Source of the DNA: Cupriavidus basilensis OR16
GTDB taxonomy: Bacteria; Pseudomonadota; Gammaproteobacteria; Burkholderiales; Burkholderiaceae
Direction: 5' to 3'
NCBI RefSeq assembly: GCF_000243095.1
Contig: NZ_AHJE01000038.1
Coordinates: forward strand, 28,137-92,136
DNA length: 64,000 nt
Made by a program: the position numbers and the translations under genes. The notes under the pieces are model-generated. The model did no database searches, had not been told where the DNA came from, and saw nothing but the letters and a program-made list of their open reading frames with translations. Shown in pieces: positions 63,146 to 64,000 of this stretch. Every line of letters starts with the position of its first letter. Positions within the stretch are counted from its first letter, which is position 1.

Positions 63146-64000
63146 TCAGGCCCCCTGCTCGCGCACCAGCACCGTCATGCGCTGCGCGAGCGGCGAGAGA
63201 TAGGCGCCCGCCCGGGAGATCACGCCCACGCGCCGGCGCAGATCCAGTTCTTCTAGTCCCAGGTCCAGCGGACGCAGCCCGGTCATCACCGCATTGGAAT
63301 TCGTGCCCGATATGCTTAGCATCTGCGTGCCGCGCATCAGGTCGAAGAGCGAGGAACTGCCAAAATCGGTCTCGATGCGCAAGTTCGGGGCGCCCAGCCC
63401 CTGCTTGCGAAATGCCGCATCGACCTGCTGGCGCAGGATGATATTCGGCCCGGGCAGCAGCCAGTCCTGGCCCGCCAGGTCGGCAAGGGTCAACTTGCGG
63501 CGGCGCTGCAGCGGGTGCGCTTCATCGGCCACCACCACCAGACGGTCGTCGAACAGTTCCTCCACCGCGAACTCGCTCGCGCGCTCCCTTGGCGTGGGGG
63601 CAATGGCCAGGTCCAGCTCGCCCGCCAGCAGCAGTTCCATGAGGTCCCGCGCCAGCAGCCGGCGCAGCCGCAGCCGGGCAACGGGCCGCTCCCGCAGCAG
63701 CTGACGGCAGGCGTCCAGCACCAGGGCGTTGGGGATCGAAGGCGAATAGCCCAGGCGCAGCATGCCCTGCTCGCCGGTGCGGATGCCTTGCATCTCCTTG
63801 AGCGCGTCGTCGAACTCCAGCCGGATGCGGCGCGCCCGCTCGATGAATTGCCTGCCCGCCTGCGTCGGGGTCATGCCATGGGCCGTGCGCTCGAACAAGG
63901 GCAGGCCGATCTGCCCTTCCACCCGCTGCACCGCCTTGGTCAGGGCCGGCTGGCTGATGCCCAGCGACTCCGCGGCACGGCCGATGCCGCCGTGCGCATC
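63146..64000 (-). CDS. LysR-family transcriptional regulator, partial
   Basis: The frame is open to the right edge of the window, so the N-terminus lies beyond it. From the edge it reads RAAESLGISQPALTKAVQRV and EGQIGLPLFERT, the recognition helix and wing of the LysR DNA-binding domain. The effector domain follows: MLRLGYSPSIPNALVLDACR, LLLAGELDLAIAP and QDWLLPGPN, with a normal C-terminus at 63146. Its targets probably lie to the right, outside the window. Confidence 0.9.
   Translation of the reverse strand, partial: DAHGGIGRAAESLGISQPALTKAVQRVEGQIGLPLFERTAHGMTPTQAGRQFIERARRIRLEFDDALKEMQGIRTGEQGMLRLGYSPSIPNALVLDACRQLLRERPVARLRLRRLLARDLMELLLAGELDLAIAPTPRERASEFAVEELFDDRLVVVADEAHPLQRRRKLTLADLAGQDWLLPGPNIILRQQVDAAFRKQGLGAPNLRIETDFGSSSLFDLMRGTQMLSISGTNSNAVMTGLRPLDLGLEELDLRRRVGVISRAGAYLSPLAQRMTVLVREQGA

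Overview
The window is GC-rich, densely coded DNA from a betaproteobacterium of the Burkholderiaceae type, most like Cupriavidus. This is inferred from gene content, not from a database search: three Bug/TctC periplasmic binding proteins, Burkholderiales-type porins, many LysR, IclR, GntR and LacI regulators next to small catabolic clusters, a peroxiredoxin-glutaredoxin hybrid and a BvgAS-like phosphorelay. I see no rRNA, tRNA, transposase, integrase or CRISPR array. It looks like chromosomal accessory DNA devoted to uptake and breakdown of aromatic and organic acids.

Layout. 1-6.7 kb: end of a flavin monooxygenase joined to an esterase, a second hydrolase, a damaged class A penicillin-binding protein and an ArsB-type permease. 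6.7-11.2 kb: amino acid or amine ABC transporter with an FAD oxidase, divergent from an IclR regulator. 11.2-19.0 kb: ArsN2 acetyltransferase, FolE with a BLUF photosensor, a hydratase, MscS, a lipoamide-dehydrogenase-like enzyme and Prx-Grx. 19.5-26.8 kb: a large hybrid kinase, a separate Hpt protein, a BvgA-like regulator, an unknown protein and an output-less receiver. 26.5-36.3 kb: transglutaminase, two Nudix enzymes, LysR with GST and a PNPOx-reductase-ferredoxin fusion, then an FAH/extradiol pair with GntR. 36.4-45.4 kb: truncated porin and LysR, dicarboxylate transporter with tandem racemase, Bug/LysR pair, and a kinase/regulator/autoinducer-domain trio. 45.7-52.9 kb: a LacI regulon (Bug, porin, cupin, MDR, BKACE, SDR, hydroxyquinol dioxygenase). 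53-56 kb: DUF1275 protein, SBP56 and a membrane protein. 56-64 kb: an operon of split TPP decarboxylase, GMC oxidoreductase, sulfatase and Bug, with a divergent Crp-like regulator and a partial LysR.

Two themes stand out. First, three copies of the same 14-bp palindrome lie close to genes whose products fit one pathway (hydroxyquinol ring cleavage and beta-keto acid cleavage) around a LacI regulator. Second, the window carries an unusual load of lesions: perfect short tandem duplications (13, 22 and 23 bp) that each break a conserved gene, internal deletions that remove key motifs (PBP KTG box, permease EAA loop, an FAH metal ligand), deletion junctions that join unrelated genes, and several single-base frameshifts. 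These may reflect genuine decay of a catabolic island or poor sequence quality; the sequence alone cannot tell which.
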